DNA of 64,000 nucleotides from Pyrocephalus nanus. Lineage: Eukaryota > Chordata > Aves > Passeriformes > Tyrannidae. Below are positions 1-12,106 of this stretch, one piece after another; position 1 is the first letter of the stretch; each line of letters opens with the position of its first letter. Made by a program: the position numbers and the translations under genes. The notes beneath the pieces were generated by a model, which was not told the origin of the DNA, searched no databases, and saw nothing but the letters and a program-made list of their open reading frames with translations. The stretch is taken from assembly GCA_038380795.1 (NCBI GenBank), contig CM076266.1, positions 43,732,425 to 43,796,424 on the forward strand, in the 5' to 3' direction.

Positions 1-1719
1 GTTTTTAGTTAGTATCTATCCACTGATTTACTTGCCAAGGGGTCTACAACATGTTCTAATAAACTTACAAACTCAAATAAAGCCTCTCTGATGTACCTCT
101 ACCATTATGTAATGACCAGTAAAAAGAAAGCAGTGCACGTGTTGAAAGTTATGGGTTTGCAAATTGAAAAGACAATAAAGCTGTGAGATTTTTAAGCAAC
201 TCCCTTACTTTCACATCTTGGCAAAACTATTTCAACTAACACCGATTGCTTTGGTGGGACTGATTTAGTGTGGGCAGCTGATTTGCTCTCTATTTTTTGT
301 GGAGTAAGTAGAGGAACAGAGATAACATTTCTCCTATTTCAGAGGGAGCACTTGGTATCTACTTGGTTTGTCATACCAATGATGCAGTTTAAAAAACACT
401 TCTTTTTGTACATTTCATTTAAAAAAATCACCACTTTAGCCAGATCTCTGGCACTGACCACCAGCCAACTATTTCCAAATGTTTACCAAGAAATTCTGCT
501 CAGGATTTCTATACAACTTCATTCCCTCATTAATTTCTATATTTATTCACGCTTGACACAGACTGAATGTTAATAACAATATACAAACAACATATGTGTA
601 GGTAGTACTTCAAGGACAGGAAAACTAACAGAGATTTGCCATGTCTTGAGATGTTTAAGAATAAACATCAGGAAGCAGTCCTAGAGACTGGATTTAAGGT
701 CTCTGATCCATCACTGGGAAATAATTACTTTGGGAAAACTGAGGTTCTTGCACTCGTTCTATCACCCACCCTGGCTCTTGTGCAAGGACATCTGAAGGGC
801 TCTTGTAATGGCCAGCAAAACAACAGAAATTGAGGCCTATGCTTTAAATCAAACAATGAAAGTGTTAATTGAACTGAATTGTATTTTATTGTGATTTACT
901 AGCTTCTATATTAACAGCTAAGACAAGGCAGGAAACTCTGAATATAATGCATAGTGGACAATCAAAGGAAGGAACTACTATAGATGTCTGAGAAAGAAAG
1001 TTATTCATAGTCATGAATCAATGCTGTAGATAGTGGAGACAAAGACTTTTCCCTCACAACACCTTGGACTACTCAGATTTACTATACAAACTGAAAGAGG
1101 TTTACGCCAGGGAAAAGTAAGAATGTTTAGAGTTTGTGTGTGGAAAAAAAAAAAGAAGTACTGTTGAGGAATTTTAATAAAGATGTATTTTTGGCAAAGT
1201 GTAACGGGTAAAAATTGACTTGAAAACCAAATTGTTGAAAGTCACAGTTTACCATTCTAAAGAAATGCATCCATCAGAACCACCTTACTACAGTGACTTA
1301 TTGTATTTTATTGAAAATTTTGTTGCTTAATATTCAAATGATCTCTGTGGTAATGCTGTTTGGCAAGAGGGTATACTGAGATTTTTAAAAGAAACACAAT
1401 ATTTGTAAAAGCTAAGATGACTACTTAAGCATCTAGGCACCACTCCTTGGGGGGGTGATTTGTTCTCATGAGACAAATGCCACCAGGCATGTGTGCTCCA
1501 TTTCTTCAAACATTTATATTCATGGTTTAAACATTTATATTCATCACTGTGTACTGTTTTTTAAATATTCAGTTGTCCCAAACAAGTTTCTTCAATGCAC
1601 TCTTGAGAAGGGCTGTGGCTGGGCTGCACAGGTGGAAGATGCCCAGCCAGCAAGTCAAGTCAGCTGAAACTCATGAGCAATTCAGACCAGTTTTAATCAT
1701 AAAATAGTTTCAGACTAGC
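1..1719. other. AT-rich non-coding stretch, no gene seen
   Basis: Both strands carry only short open frames (100 codons or fewer) with no recognisable motif. The sequence is AT-rich with short A and T runs. A slightly GC-richer patch at about 1600-1660 runs up to an old CR1 fragment but resembles no family I know. I see no RNA gene or promoter. Confidence 0.6.
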
Positions 1720-1848
1720 AGAGACATCTTCAGCTGCATCAGGTTGCCCAGAGCCTTGTTTCCAGGGATGGGGCATCTACCACTTGTGAAACCTGTTCCA
1801 GTATTTTACCACCCTCATCATAAAGAACTTCTTCCTCATAACTAATCC
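1720..1848 (-). mobile_element. Old CR1 LINE 3' fragment
   Basis: Read on the minus strand this matches the 3' part of avian CR1. The recognisable pieces are the reverse complement of the segment encoding the last ORF2 residues (a GTTGCCCAGAGCC block at 1744-1756, a CCAGGGATGGGGCAT block at 1762-1776 and a CTGTTCCAGT block at 1794-1803) and then AAGAACTTCTTCCT at 1823-1836. About 20 bases expected between the first two blocks are missing and many positions differ from the family pattern, so the copy is old and internally deleted. No terminal 8-bp tail is visible on the left side. It cannot make a protein. Confidence 0.75.
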
Positions 1849-2379
1849 TGTGGCTCTGTTGCAGGATAGGCAAGAAGGTCATGCTGCAATAGCAGATGCT
1901 GGTTAAATTTAATAAGCCAGGAAGAAGAGAGCACTTCCATTGATTCTTTCAGATACAGGCTCACAGGCCTGGCGAAAACAGAACTTTCTACAACAAGGAA
2001 GTCTGCCAGCACCTGGGGTTTTTTATTTGCAATGACGTGGGAACAGGTAAGGGAGCACTGGGATAATTTAAGAGTGGCCAGTTATAGATAGAAGATGCAT
2101 AAGCTTCAGCAGGCAGATGCAAAGCACAATGCTAAGATCTGATTACATTACATACCATTATTTGTGGAGTTAGATGCAGTTTCATATGGTCTAAAAATCT
2201 TGAAAAAAACTAGCTGAATTGAGCCATGTTATTCTGTTATGTAGATAACAAAAATAGTAAGTTAAAATTAAATGGAGGGAAACAAATAATGATGGTCAAA
2301 ACTATTTTGTTTTTAAATATTTGATGTGAATCTAGTAATAAAGAGAAAAACTAAATGTCAAAAGGTTGTTATCCTGAAA
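1849..2379. other. AT-rich non-coding stretch, nothing recognised
   Basis: No open frame, repeat or motif stands out. Short A runs and T runs dominate. Confidence 0.55.
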
Positions 2380-2610
2380 GTGCCCCATCTAATAGTGTTT
2401 TTATGCCCACCGTCAGCTTCACTAGCTTGTGCTGTGAAGGGTTTGGCTTGTCAAGCTGAGTTTAATAAGTGCAATAAGTGATGCAATGCCCTTACTGCTC
2501 CTGTTTTCTCAGCAAATAGATGATAAATATTAATTATCATTTGCTGATAACTCTGAGTGTCTCTCTTTTTAGATCTTGCATTCTCCATAAACTGATATTG
2601 TACTTAGAAT
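2380..2610. promoter_or_regulatory. Candidate conserved regulatory block with a bulged hairpin
   Basis: This segment has fewer homopolymer runs than its surroundings and is rich in short transcription-factor-like words. It contains an imperfect palindrome at 2511-2545: AGCAAAT (2511-2517) is complementary to ATTTGCT (2539-2545), and inside it ATGATAA (2520-2526) is complementary to TTATCAT (2534-2540), around an AT-rich loop containing ATTAAT. This texture is typical of vertebrate conserved non-coding elements, but conservation itself cannot be seen from one sequence. Function is inferred. Confidence 0.3.
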
Positions 2611-5395
2611 AGACTTTTCAATAAATCAATCTGTCAAAAAATATGGTCTTGTTATTGTAATATTCAAGCTTCCAACCAACTTTCCTACTTAATCTCTATT
2701 TTAGATTAAGACCGAATTATGTAAGTAATATCGCATTTATGCTTAATAGTGAGCTACATACACAAGGATTTAACCTCTGTTGAAAAGTAAAAGACACTTA
2801 AAATTCAAAATCACTTTATGAAAAACTGCAGAAACTCCTACTTCTTTAAAAAATGGGAGTAAATTAATTTGTCAATTTTAATACAGTGAAGGTAAGAATT
2901 AAAAAAAAATCAGCTTTAATTCATTGTTTAAGTGTTTACGGAACAGGTGTAATTTAGCATTTAAAATAAGAAGTTATGATGTCTGGCTTTTGACTTTCAC
3001 TTAGACCTTATCAAGGGCAAATGTCATTCAGAAGTTGGGAAGACTGCAACAAGAGAGAGGATGAAGACTTGATAACTGCCAGCAGCATGTGCACTATAGG
3101 GAGATCAGGGTTCTGATGTGTACACTGTACATTCCAGTCTCAGCAGTTTTCAGAATACTTAGACTATGTTTCTCTCTTCCCCTTGAGGAATGAACTAAAT
3201 ACCCTTTACTACTTAGAAGGGTAAGAGTGTTGAAAAATATATTCATTTACACTCAATAAATATTCCTTTTCTTTCTTTTATTCATCCACAAATTCAAAAA
3301 ATTCTCTTTCTTTCAACTGTTTTTTTTAAACATTTGATCTTGGCAACGAGGTCAATGCACTTAAGGAAAACATTGAAACATTAAATCTGCTCTTTCAAAG
3401 AGGGCTATTTCAAGGTTGATTAGAGTTTCTTTAAATGCAAGTCACAAACTTGCAGAAAATGAGTCAACATTATTCACAGGCAGGAAGGAGTTGTGGCCCC
3501 TCGTTGCCAGCATCACAACCTTCTTAATTTATTTCAAAGACAGTCTTTATTAAGACATCTCAAGACATCTGTTTGAAACTTACCCTCATCATTTTGCAAA
3601 ATCTGTTTGCCTGAATATATACAAGCCATGCATTAAACATGATCAAAAGACCATTCCAAAAATATATGCTTGCACCAAGAAAATATTAGGGTGGAATGAA
3701 AGTATCTCCGCACCCCCAATAAATCTCCCTTTAATTAGTGGCTAGTATTTAATTTCTGTTTGGACTTTCATCTGAATATACTCAAATAGTGTAGCTCCAC
3801 ACAAAGGTTTCCAGTTACAGACCTTGAGGACATTCTCCTTTGTTCACAGAGATTTAACCCTTAGTGTGCCAGCTATCCTGCTGTTTGATGTCCTACAAGC
3901 CAGGTTGTTCATCTTCTAGCTGCTCATCATCCTTCCTTCCTCCCAGTTCTGTGCTACTGTGAAGAATGAAAAGGAGAGTGACACAGGACATGGATTTACA
4001 GGGAATGGATAACTTTTTTGCCTTTTATCCAATGACAAGTTGATGGGAAAACTGAAATACAACTTAGGGAATGGATTCAATGCTTCTTTAAGCCAAATTC
4101 CCTGACTACTAGGTTATACAATCAGGTGTATTTTTAGTCCATTCTAATGGCCTAACACATCTTTGATTACCTTCTACAGAGAAGAGAACTGAGCACATGA
4201 TGTAATCTCTAGGATTTTTTCTGTAAGAGAAGGGCACCATCACTTTACCAGTGTTTGATTAACAAAAAAAGGTGTGATCTTTATTTTCAAAAACAAAGCA
4301 CGGATAGTCACTTACAAGGAAAGGTCTCTGAGATTTCTGGTCCTCAGTTACTGTTGCCTTAAAAAGGCAGAATTTGACATGCAGTACTGTCAAACTGTCA
4401 TACAACTTTAACCTTAATCCCCACTACTCCCTATTCCCTTCCCCCTCTTCCAAATTATATGGAACCCCAGACAGCAAGTTCCTCATTCTTAGGGCCAGGT
4501 GCCTATAAATTTGGCACCACCATGCCCTGGTGCAGCTCATGTCTCATTCACATGGTAGGATAACATAGCAATAACAGATGCTTAATACTACCCAGCTATA
4601 AACTGATACGCTTGTACCATAATACTTCTGAAAAGGTTTCAGTGGCTCACCTTTGTTCAGTTCCCCATCTTCAGTCATCTCTGTCCAGGCTTACAAGTAA
4701 TGCTTTCCAAAACCATGTAAATCCTGAGATTAAGAAACAGCAGTTTCTGTCTTTGTCCATTATTACTGCATTATTTTACAGTATGAAATCAGAGCCTGAC
4801 TTTATTAGATTCTCTCCTTTGCATCCCATCTCTCCTTCAGTGTGGGAGTGAGAGAGAGCAAGACAGTAATTAAAAAAAAACCCTCCAACCTAGAAATCAG
4901 AAGTATAACACTTCCCACTGTTAACTTTATGAATTTAGACTTTAGTAAGTGGAAAAATATTGAAACACAGCCAACATGTATAATCTTAATTCTTGTCCTA
5001 ACCTAATTTCGATTAAAGGTTCTAACTGCAGGCATTTGGGATTTTTTTCCCTCTCCAGTTTAAGAAGTTGTCTGCTGTATGCTTGTTGCATCAGCCTAAC
5101 TTTGCTGAGCTATGGAGTTCCATTACATGCAGACACAAAAGTAGAGTATCACCTCATAAAACACTTTCCAGCTTCATCATCTGAGTAAAGATATGACAAG
5201 GCTGTTTATCAGTAGGTAATAAGACAGATAATTTAACTGTACAAGCTCTAATTGGTCTAATTCACTAACTGACCTCTCACCACTTGATTCACTAGTACAA
5301 TTGAGCTCTGATAAAGCCTTTAATTGTAAATTGCACACAGCTGTGAGCTGCTTCTCACGCTGGCACAAAAACACTATCATCGACTGTTTCATCTC
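2611..5395. other. AT-rich non-coding stretch, nothing recognised
   Basis: All open frames are short (under 80 codons) and match no family. Pyrimidine-rich segments occur near 3240-3330 and 4420-4450. I see no mobile element, RNA gene or tandem repeat of note. Confidence 0.55.
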
Positions 5396-5990
5396 TGCGA
5401 CCTGCTAATTTGGAGCATATGTAACTGTTTTTAATGCTGAAGGCTTGACATACCACAAACAGCAGATGTTGCAGCTGCCCCTGAGACGCTTTATTTAATT
5501 CAATTACGTCTTTTGGAGATATGTAAAAAAGCTAGGCGAGATGAGAGAGGGCAGGAGAATGTTAAAAATGGAGCCCCTGGTTGAGGCCCAGGTGGCTCGA
5601 TAGGCAAATGATTGGGTGAATGTCTAAATGATCTTTTTAATTGAGTAGACTGACGGCTAATCAGGGTCATGAAGTGTTATCACACTGATGAGCTGAGTGG
5701 AGCCCTGGGCTGCTCTGCAATTAATGCTGCTTTTGTGAAAGGAGAAAAAAGGAAGATAATGTATACCATCTGGCAATTGTTTATGATAAAAGCAGCAGTT
5801 TGCTACAAATTCAAGTTAAATGCTATTCATAACATTATTTCTTTTGCTGCTGTGAAGGGCAAGGACATAGAGCCCAGGCCTTTGTCTGACTTTCTCATTC
5901 TCTTTCAACAAGCAAAACATTCATTTGCTTCCACGTGTGTTATTATTAATTATTTGCCTGCTTGCTAATGTATGGCCCAAATGATGCTTT
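5396..5990. promoter_or_regulatory. Strong candidate conserved non-coding element (enhancer-like)
   Basis: This is the most regulatory-looking segment in the window. Visible words include a CTAATT homeodomain core (5405-5410), E-boxes CAGATG (5463-5468), CAGCTG (5472-5477) and CAGGTG (5589-5594), a TTTAATTCAATTA string (about 5494-5506), GGCTAATC (5655-5662, OTX or bicoid-like), AGGGTCA (5663-5669, nuclear-receptor half-site) and GCAATTAATGC (5717-5727). Such clustering of TAAT cores, E-boxes and a hormone-receptor half-site with little homopolymer sequence is characteristic of developmental enhancers in vertebrate gene deserts. A 99-codon open frame on the + strand (5669-5968) lies in its right half. 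It shows no known domain and is probably incidental. The target gene is not visible. Conservation is inferred, not measured. Confidence 0.45.
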
Positions 5991-7380
5991 CTTTGAAATG
6001 CCGTGAATAAGTCCAGCAATCTACGTTTTGGATGCTTCATGCCAAAGCATAGGATGAGGGAAAAACAAAGCTAATGTCTCAACTTGTAGCTAGAAACCAG
6101 AGAAAACAAGTAAGTTGTTTTGGTGATGGTGGGTACCAATCTGCCTGCCCCCTCCCCACCCCCACCCAGTTTCATTTTAAAGACCTTGAATATTTGAAAA
6201 ACATACTAAAAAGTTCAGAAAAGAGAGTGTTTTTGGGAAGAAGGGTGAAAATAAAGCCCATGAATGCCTACATAAAGGTTTCACTCGTCTTAAAAAGGCT
6301 GGGTTTTTGCAAAAGCAAAAACAGTAAACCAGCAAGTCAGAGGTGTTCTTGGGACTTAAATCTCTAGCAAGGTAAGGAGAGGTAGACAAATACTGATGAT
6401 TGCGTAACATTGAGCTAAAATTTACCATCCCTGTAAGTAGAATGTTATTCTGCTATTAGGTGGAAGGACATGAGAAGTGGAAAAAAAATAATCCTGCCAA
6501 TTCTTCTTTATGTTTAAACCAGTTTCAAGCTGGAAATAGTACCACTAGGGGCCTCCTTAAAGAGGAAAATCAGCAGAAAAATTAGGGAAATTAACAATAC
6601 ATAGTTTAATTTCTGACAAGAAGATGAAGTCTTGGCTTAAAACTTAGATATTAGGAGCTTATTTATTGCTTACAGATTAGTTGTGAAAATCAGGTCATTC
6701 AGATTCCTATCCTGAATATATTCTATGACCTTAAGAGAGTCACTTGTATGTGCTTTGTCTAACAGAGACAATGGACTTTGTAAAGTTTCTTTATTTCTTG
6801 TGGTGCTGGCAGTACATTTTGTGTATTAATATTTTCATTGTGTTTCATACCTTTTAAACTTGGGGCTGAGTTTAACCATCATGTATATCTTCAAAGGAAG
6901 ATGTTACTGAACAGTACTCTTGTAAAAGGAGAAATAGTCTCAAAAGCAAAGGACATCTCAGCATCAGCTTAGATCTTAAGACTTTTTGTTAGTTTTTTAG
7001 TTCTGTGGACTACGGATTAATGCACAACTTGTTTTCTGTCATCACTATTTTCTGCCTTTACTCACCACTGTGTAATGCACATATAATATCAGTAATTTTT
7101 ACAGAGACCACGTGTTTACAACACAGAGAAGATAAGGATATGCTGCTTTAAGGATTTTGCTCAGCAGTTCTGATGCTTAAACCATGCCTTGAGACAAACT
7201 TCTGGCTAAGGTTAACAGACCCGTGTTATAAATATACACTGCAGACTCCTTAGTAATTTCCTACCTTCTCTCTACTACTGTAATATTCAGAAGCAGCAGG
7301 GAGACTATTTTCTCCTTCAAGGGAAGTTTTACAAGATTCTTTTTCTTGCTCTAAACCAGGAGAACAACAACAAACACAAA
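5991..7380. other. Non-coding stretch, nothing recognised
   Basis: Overlapping open frames on both strands at about 6074-6428 (97 codons on +, 83 on -) have no recognisable motif. The sequence holds a C-rich patch at about 6146-6167. No gene or mobile element is visible. Confidence 0.5.
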
Positions 7381-7389
7381 CAAAACAGT

Positions 7390-7430
7390 TAAAAAAAAAA
7401 AAAAGAGAAAGAAAAAAAAAAAGAACGAGG
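7390..7430. repeat. A-rich simple repeat
   Basis: This is a run of adenines interrupted by single G residues. It produces a phenylalanine-rich, membrane-like open frame on the minus strand (7250-7531) that should not be taken for a gene. Confidence 0.85.
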
Positions 7431-7439
7431 AATAGGAAA

Positions 7440-10400
7440 AGAAAATCAACAGGCAGGTAGAGTCCACAGCAGGGTTTTGTTTTTAAAGAAGCTGAGAGAT
7501 GCTCAGCTATAGCTGACCTGACGCGATGCATGGTACATGGACATTACCCCAAAGCAGTGTAGGCATGGAAGAGAGCAGCAGTGCTGGTAATCTGTCATCC
7601 TCCAGTCCTCAGCACAGGTAAACCACATTAAACCATGTGTCAGCAACAGCCTGACACAGCCATACTGCTTTGAGATTTTAATTAGTCCATGCTACTTTGT
7701 AGGCTGGCAGTGCTATGGTAAACTCTACATGTAGACATGCAGTGGACCTCCCTGTGTCATTCATTAAACTCTCAATTATAAATACAAGTTAAAATAGTTC
7801 TACAATGCTTTGTGAAATAAGGGCACATCAAATGTTGATCTGTCCCCAGGCTCATCTCATGGATTAAATACCCTAGATGGGCTAGATGAAGTGTGTCAGT
7901 GCATCTGTCTCTTTCTCGCTGATCAGAAATCCTTGTCTTACTAAAACAGCTATATACTACCTTGAAAAAAAACAGTTTCAGTTTCAAGAAGTAAGTGTAT
8001 TCTGTTAAAAACATTCTTAAGAAAATTCCCAACTGTATCTCTTCAACAACAGCTGTTCACAAGGCTACTGTATCACCATGGTAGTGACAGATAGAAGAGG
8101 GTTTTTTAGTACTGAACAGTTGAAGTAGAATGTTGCTCTATTTTATTTTTTAAAAAGGGCAGAATAAGAAAATACCTGGAAAAAATGCTGTGATAATAAC
8201 ATGTTGTGAGTTTTGTTGGGAAGAAGTGCCTGCTGAGGGTGTTTTGACAGTACAGGTAGTTATCAGATATTGTTGCAGACAGCAGCTCTTGTTAAGACGA
8301 TGGAGTTAGACAGAAACGTTACTACTAACACCGTGCTTTAGAAGACAGCTTAAAATAATACTCAAGATAGTCTTTGTGGCACTTTGAAATCATTGCATTA
8401 AGCTCTGAATTATGGATGAATGCTGCTTTATTTTAGTTTAATAAAGGTATCCCACTCTTTCTCTCAGACTAGTATTAGATGCAATAAAAAAGAAACATTC
8501 TTTCTGAGATTTAATATGCTATTTGAGTTCTCTTCTGTAATCACACTTTCCTATTCTCTTTCTGATTTTTCAGCTACAGACTAATGTAAAATCTTCACAC
8601 ATAAAAAAGAATTTCTGGAAGAGTTTAGGAATCCTATATTTTATATACATATAATGAGACAGCACATGAATTCTATTGTTTTAATATCATTATGGTGTCT
8701 CAGAACTTTTTCCAGGATAAATGGGACTGCATGAACAACTTAACTTCTTTTTGATGACTGGACCTAAAAAAAATATAATTTTTAGTGAACTAGATAATTT
8801 ATTTCAGCTCAAGCAAAGTTAAAAAAAAAAGTACAGTGACTCTATGTTGGTACTCTGAGCTGTCCTCTACAAATGTAAATCTGAACTCCAGGTGCTGAAT
8901 CAAGGCATATTTGAATATTTTGTAAAACTATTTAAATAGAAGAGATTAAGAGAGATCTATCTTGAAATATTCTACCTCAAGGACTTAGTTCACAGTCCCT
9001 GTGTTTGTGTAAATAAAGAGAAGAAAGAAGTCCTCCTTCCTTCATCTTAGCTGAATGACAAATATTTTGACTATTGGACTAGAAACTTTTACCATAACAA
9101 AACCCAACCTACTTCCTATTACTAGGAATAATATGACATTGTTACCTTAAAAGAGAACTTAAGATGTTGTTCTGCCCTATAAACTCACCTCATATAGGCA
9201 ATTGATAAATCTTATCTGTAAAAATATTAATACAGATTTACAGGATAATAGCGTTTCATTGAAAAAGCAATAACCATTGAAGTAGCTCTTAATGTTGTTT
9301 CTTGGAAGACAAGTAACTTAAACTTCTATAAAAATCACTGCTTGGCACAATGACTTACAGACTCTTTGAAGAAAGATGGATCTGAACAACAACGCTAGTT
9401 TGTCCTCAGTTTTAAATTCAGTATTTAGTCCATTCAGCTCCTTCCACAAAATTCCCATGTGATCCTAAGGTGGTAATACAATCAAATAGCACAACAGACT
9501 AATTTTTGTGGCTTCTCTGAATAGTTTCTGACATACTTTGCATTTAGCTGGGGGTGAGAGCAGGATATAATTTACAACTTATGGAACTGTCCAGTGTGTT
9601 CTTCACATGCACTGTTGTGGCCCAAGGGCAATAGAGAAAGAAATATTTTGGGAAGGACCCTTCATCTTTCAGTTCCAGTGCTGTCAAAAACTACACGATC
9701 TTCCTAAGTAGTCATTTAGCCAGTATTCTGATCCTAAAACTACTCCTACATTTGGCTATAGGCAGTGCTAGAGGATTATATGAACAAGGCATTTCAGCTC
9801 CATAATAATTTTACCCAAGGGACTGAATTCTAGAGGCACAGCAATATATGTGTGAAATCCTGCTACAGTATCTTCCCTAGATAAAAGCACAGGCAGGGAA
9901 ATGTAAGGTAGACTTACACTGCTACCCCTCTAAACATAATAAAAAAGACAAGCTTTTTGCCTTGTTTTCTTCTAAATTTACCTAGAAATGCGAGCACTCA
10001 AAGCAAATAGTAATGTTAAATGGTGAGAAAATCTTTATCTAAACTGTTTTCAACCATCTAACTTGATTTGTGTGGATAATATTCTGGAAATGCCTATGTG
10101 CCTCTCATTCAGGTAGACTCCTCACTTCAGCCTATGTTAGGCTTCTAATTAGGATGTTATTCAGAACAACTACATTAGATTACATGAATATTCCCCATGG
10201 GGTCAAAATCCAAATGGTACCTTTAAGAAACCTTGGTTGCTGAGTTTGTATAGACATCAAATGAATTTAAATAAGGTGGAAAAAGGCCAATTATGTTTTG
10301 CAATGCAGTGTACACTTCTAAAATAAATCCATGAATGAAAATATCCAAATGTAAACACAGAGTGATATAACTCAGAACATCCTAATCGCTCTTGGAAACA

Positions 10401-11704
10401 TGAGTCTCATAGAGTACATATAAACTGTGTCATCATGACAAAAAGCATCCCTGTATCCTGGAGTTTTCTACTGAGTTTATTTTAATTTTATGCTAAAATA
10501 AAAAGGAATTATTTCCAGAGGCACAACAGATAGTTAGTTGTCTAACTCTAGGCAAAGTCAACACCTGAGACAGTATATTATACTAAAATCTTAGGAAGAC
10601 TTCCAAAACCTCTAAAAAGATATAGGCAGATAGCTAAGTGTGGTTTTGTAACCTGTGTAAGACATTTCAAGATTGTTCTACTGCCAAAAAGGCTTTTCCT
10701 GACTTCCCCCTACCTCATGGCTATATATTTGATCATATCTGTCTTGTGCTGCAAAGAGGAAAAGCAAAAAGGTTTTTTTGGTGGAATTATTTTTCAGTTT
10801 GTCTAAGTCATAGAGAGGAAGGAGCACGTGTTGGAAGATAGGAGTGCTGTGACCTTAAATTACTTTAAAGGTTGAAGAGAACAAAGCAGAAGGTATAAAT
10901 TGTAGTGACTGCTTCTACTTTGAGAACAAAATTTCTATGCCTACTTAGTTCATTAGAGGGGTTATTAAGTATATGTTAGAGAAACTAATTAGACACTAAA
11001 CATATGTAGTATCTATTAGATATACTTGAAGCTTTCTAGCTATTTGAAGACAATGTGGACACAAGTATTTTGAATTTAATCCTTATAAATTGAAGTTCTC
11101 AACACAGACATAAGGCATTTGCTGAAATTCAACGCAAATGTGTTTCATCCTGTTTCTGTGTCTATCCTCAATTCTCAGCTTCACTGATAATTTCTCCAAA
11201 GTTCTTACTTACATTTTTGTGTGTCATACCTTTTAAAACTGACCTTTATAACTTAGGGGAAATATACCTCAAACAAACAAATAAAACAACAACAAAAAAA
11301 ACCCCTGAACTGTTAAAAATTTTCCTTTTGATTTTTACCCTATTCTGCAAGGCATGACAGTACTCAGATTACTACCTTACAAGACGTCTCTCTACTCATA
11401 ATGCAAATGACATTGAAGTTTCTCCTTACTATTTTCTAAATAAGCATATTGATTTTCAGTTCAAATAAACCTAAATTTTAGTTTCATTTCATAATAATTT
11501 TAAAGGCATTTTTAAGAATGAAAACATAAACAACAAAGAAATATTAAAACATAATGTTTTGTTTAACTCAATACCATGCTCTTGCTCCCCCTCACTTCTA
11601 ATTCAGAAGTACAACCTCACCAGGGCAACCTGTTTTTCCACAAAAGATCATCCGAATAGGATACAGTATTTCAATCTCTTTACAATGAAATACAGTTCAG
11701 ACAG
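7440..11704. other. Long AT-rich non-coding stretch, nothing recognised
   Basis: No open frame here exceeds about 90 codons and none resembles a known protein. I found no CR1 tail, tRNA or structured tandem repeat. Short A runs occur near 8820 and 11280-11302. Confidence 0.5.
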
Positions 11705-12106
11705 TTCAGTGACAGGCTGAGAAAGTTGGGGCTGCTCAGCCTGAAGAAGAGAAGGTTGTGTGGAGACCTCATAGAAGCCTTCCAGTATATGAAGGGAGCC
11801 AACAAAGAAGCCAGAGACGGACTCTTCATTAGGAACTGCAGTGACAGCAAGGAGTAATGGGTACAAACTGAAAGAGGAGAAATTTAGGCTAGATATTAGG
11901 AAGAAATTCTCTTCTGTGAGGACAGTGAGATACTGAAACAGCTTGCCCAGGGAGGTTGTGGATGTCCCAACCCTGGTAGTGTTCAAGGCCAGATTGTACA
12001 ATGCCTTGAGCAATGGGGTATAGTGAGAGAGGCACTTGCTCATGTAAGGGCGGTTGGGACTAGGGGATCTTTAAGGTCCCTTCTAATGCTTAATATTTTA
12101 TATTTC
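11705..12106 (+). mobile_element. CR1 LINE, 5'-truncated 3' end
   Basis: On the + strand this matches the final part of avian CR1. The translated frame from about 11710 gives D-R-L-R-K-L-G-L-L-S-L-K-K-R-R-L, the conserved tract just after the reverse-transcriptase core of CR1 ORF2, followed by G-D-L-I-E-A-F-Q-Y. In-frame stops and frameshifts then break it. The later DNA blocks for the ORF2 C-terminus (CAGCTTGCCCAGGGAGGTTGTGG-like, about 11939-11961) and the 3' UTR words GATCTTTAAGGTCCCTTCTA (12067-12086) are clear. The terminal ATTCTATG-type tail has decayed to an AT-rich string. Divergence is moderate to high, so this is an old, inactive copy. The 131-codon open frame on the opposite strand is a shadow of this element. 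Confidence 0.92.
11710..12043 (+). pseudogene. Decayed CR1 ORF2 C-terminal remnant
   Basis: CR1 ORF2 encodes an endonuclease and reverse transcriptase that copies the element's RNA into the genome. Only the region after the polymerase core survives here. It begins with the conserved R-L-R-x-L-G-L-x-S-L-x-K-R-R-L tract and continues for about 50 codons, then meets a stop just after the segment corresponding to C-S-D-S. Downstream codons have drifted and carry several more stops. No catalytic residue of either domain lies in this piece, so it is certainly non-functional. It sits inside the CR1 copy and has no promoter of its own. Confidence 0.8.

Noticed and set aside
268..573. 101-codon + strand frame
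   Set aside because: The start is not ATG, the product is low-complexity hydrophobic sequence and there is no domain.
7250..7531. Minus-strand frame with a phenylalanine-rich apparent membrane segment
   Set aside because: It is produced by an A-rich simple repeat at 7390-7430.
11648..12043. 131-codon open frame on the minus strand, the longest in the window
   Set aside because: It lies antisense to a CR1 3' end. The + strand carries the true CR1 ORF2 remnant.
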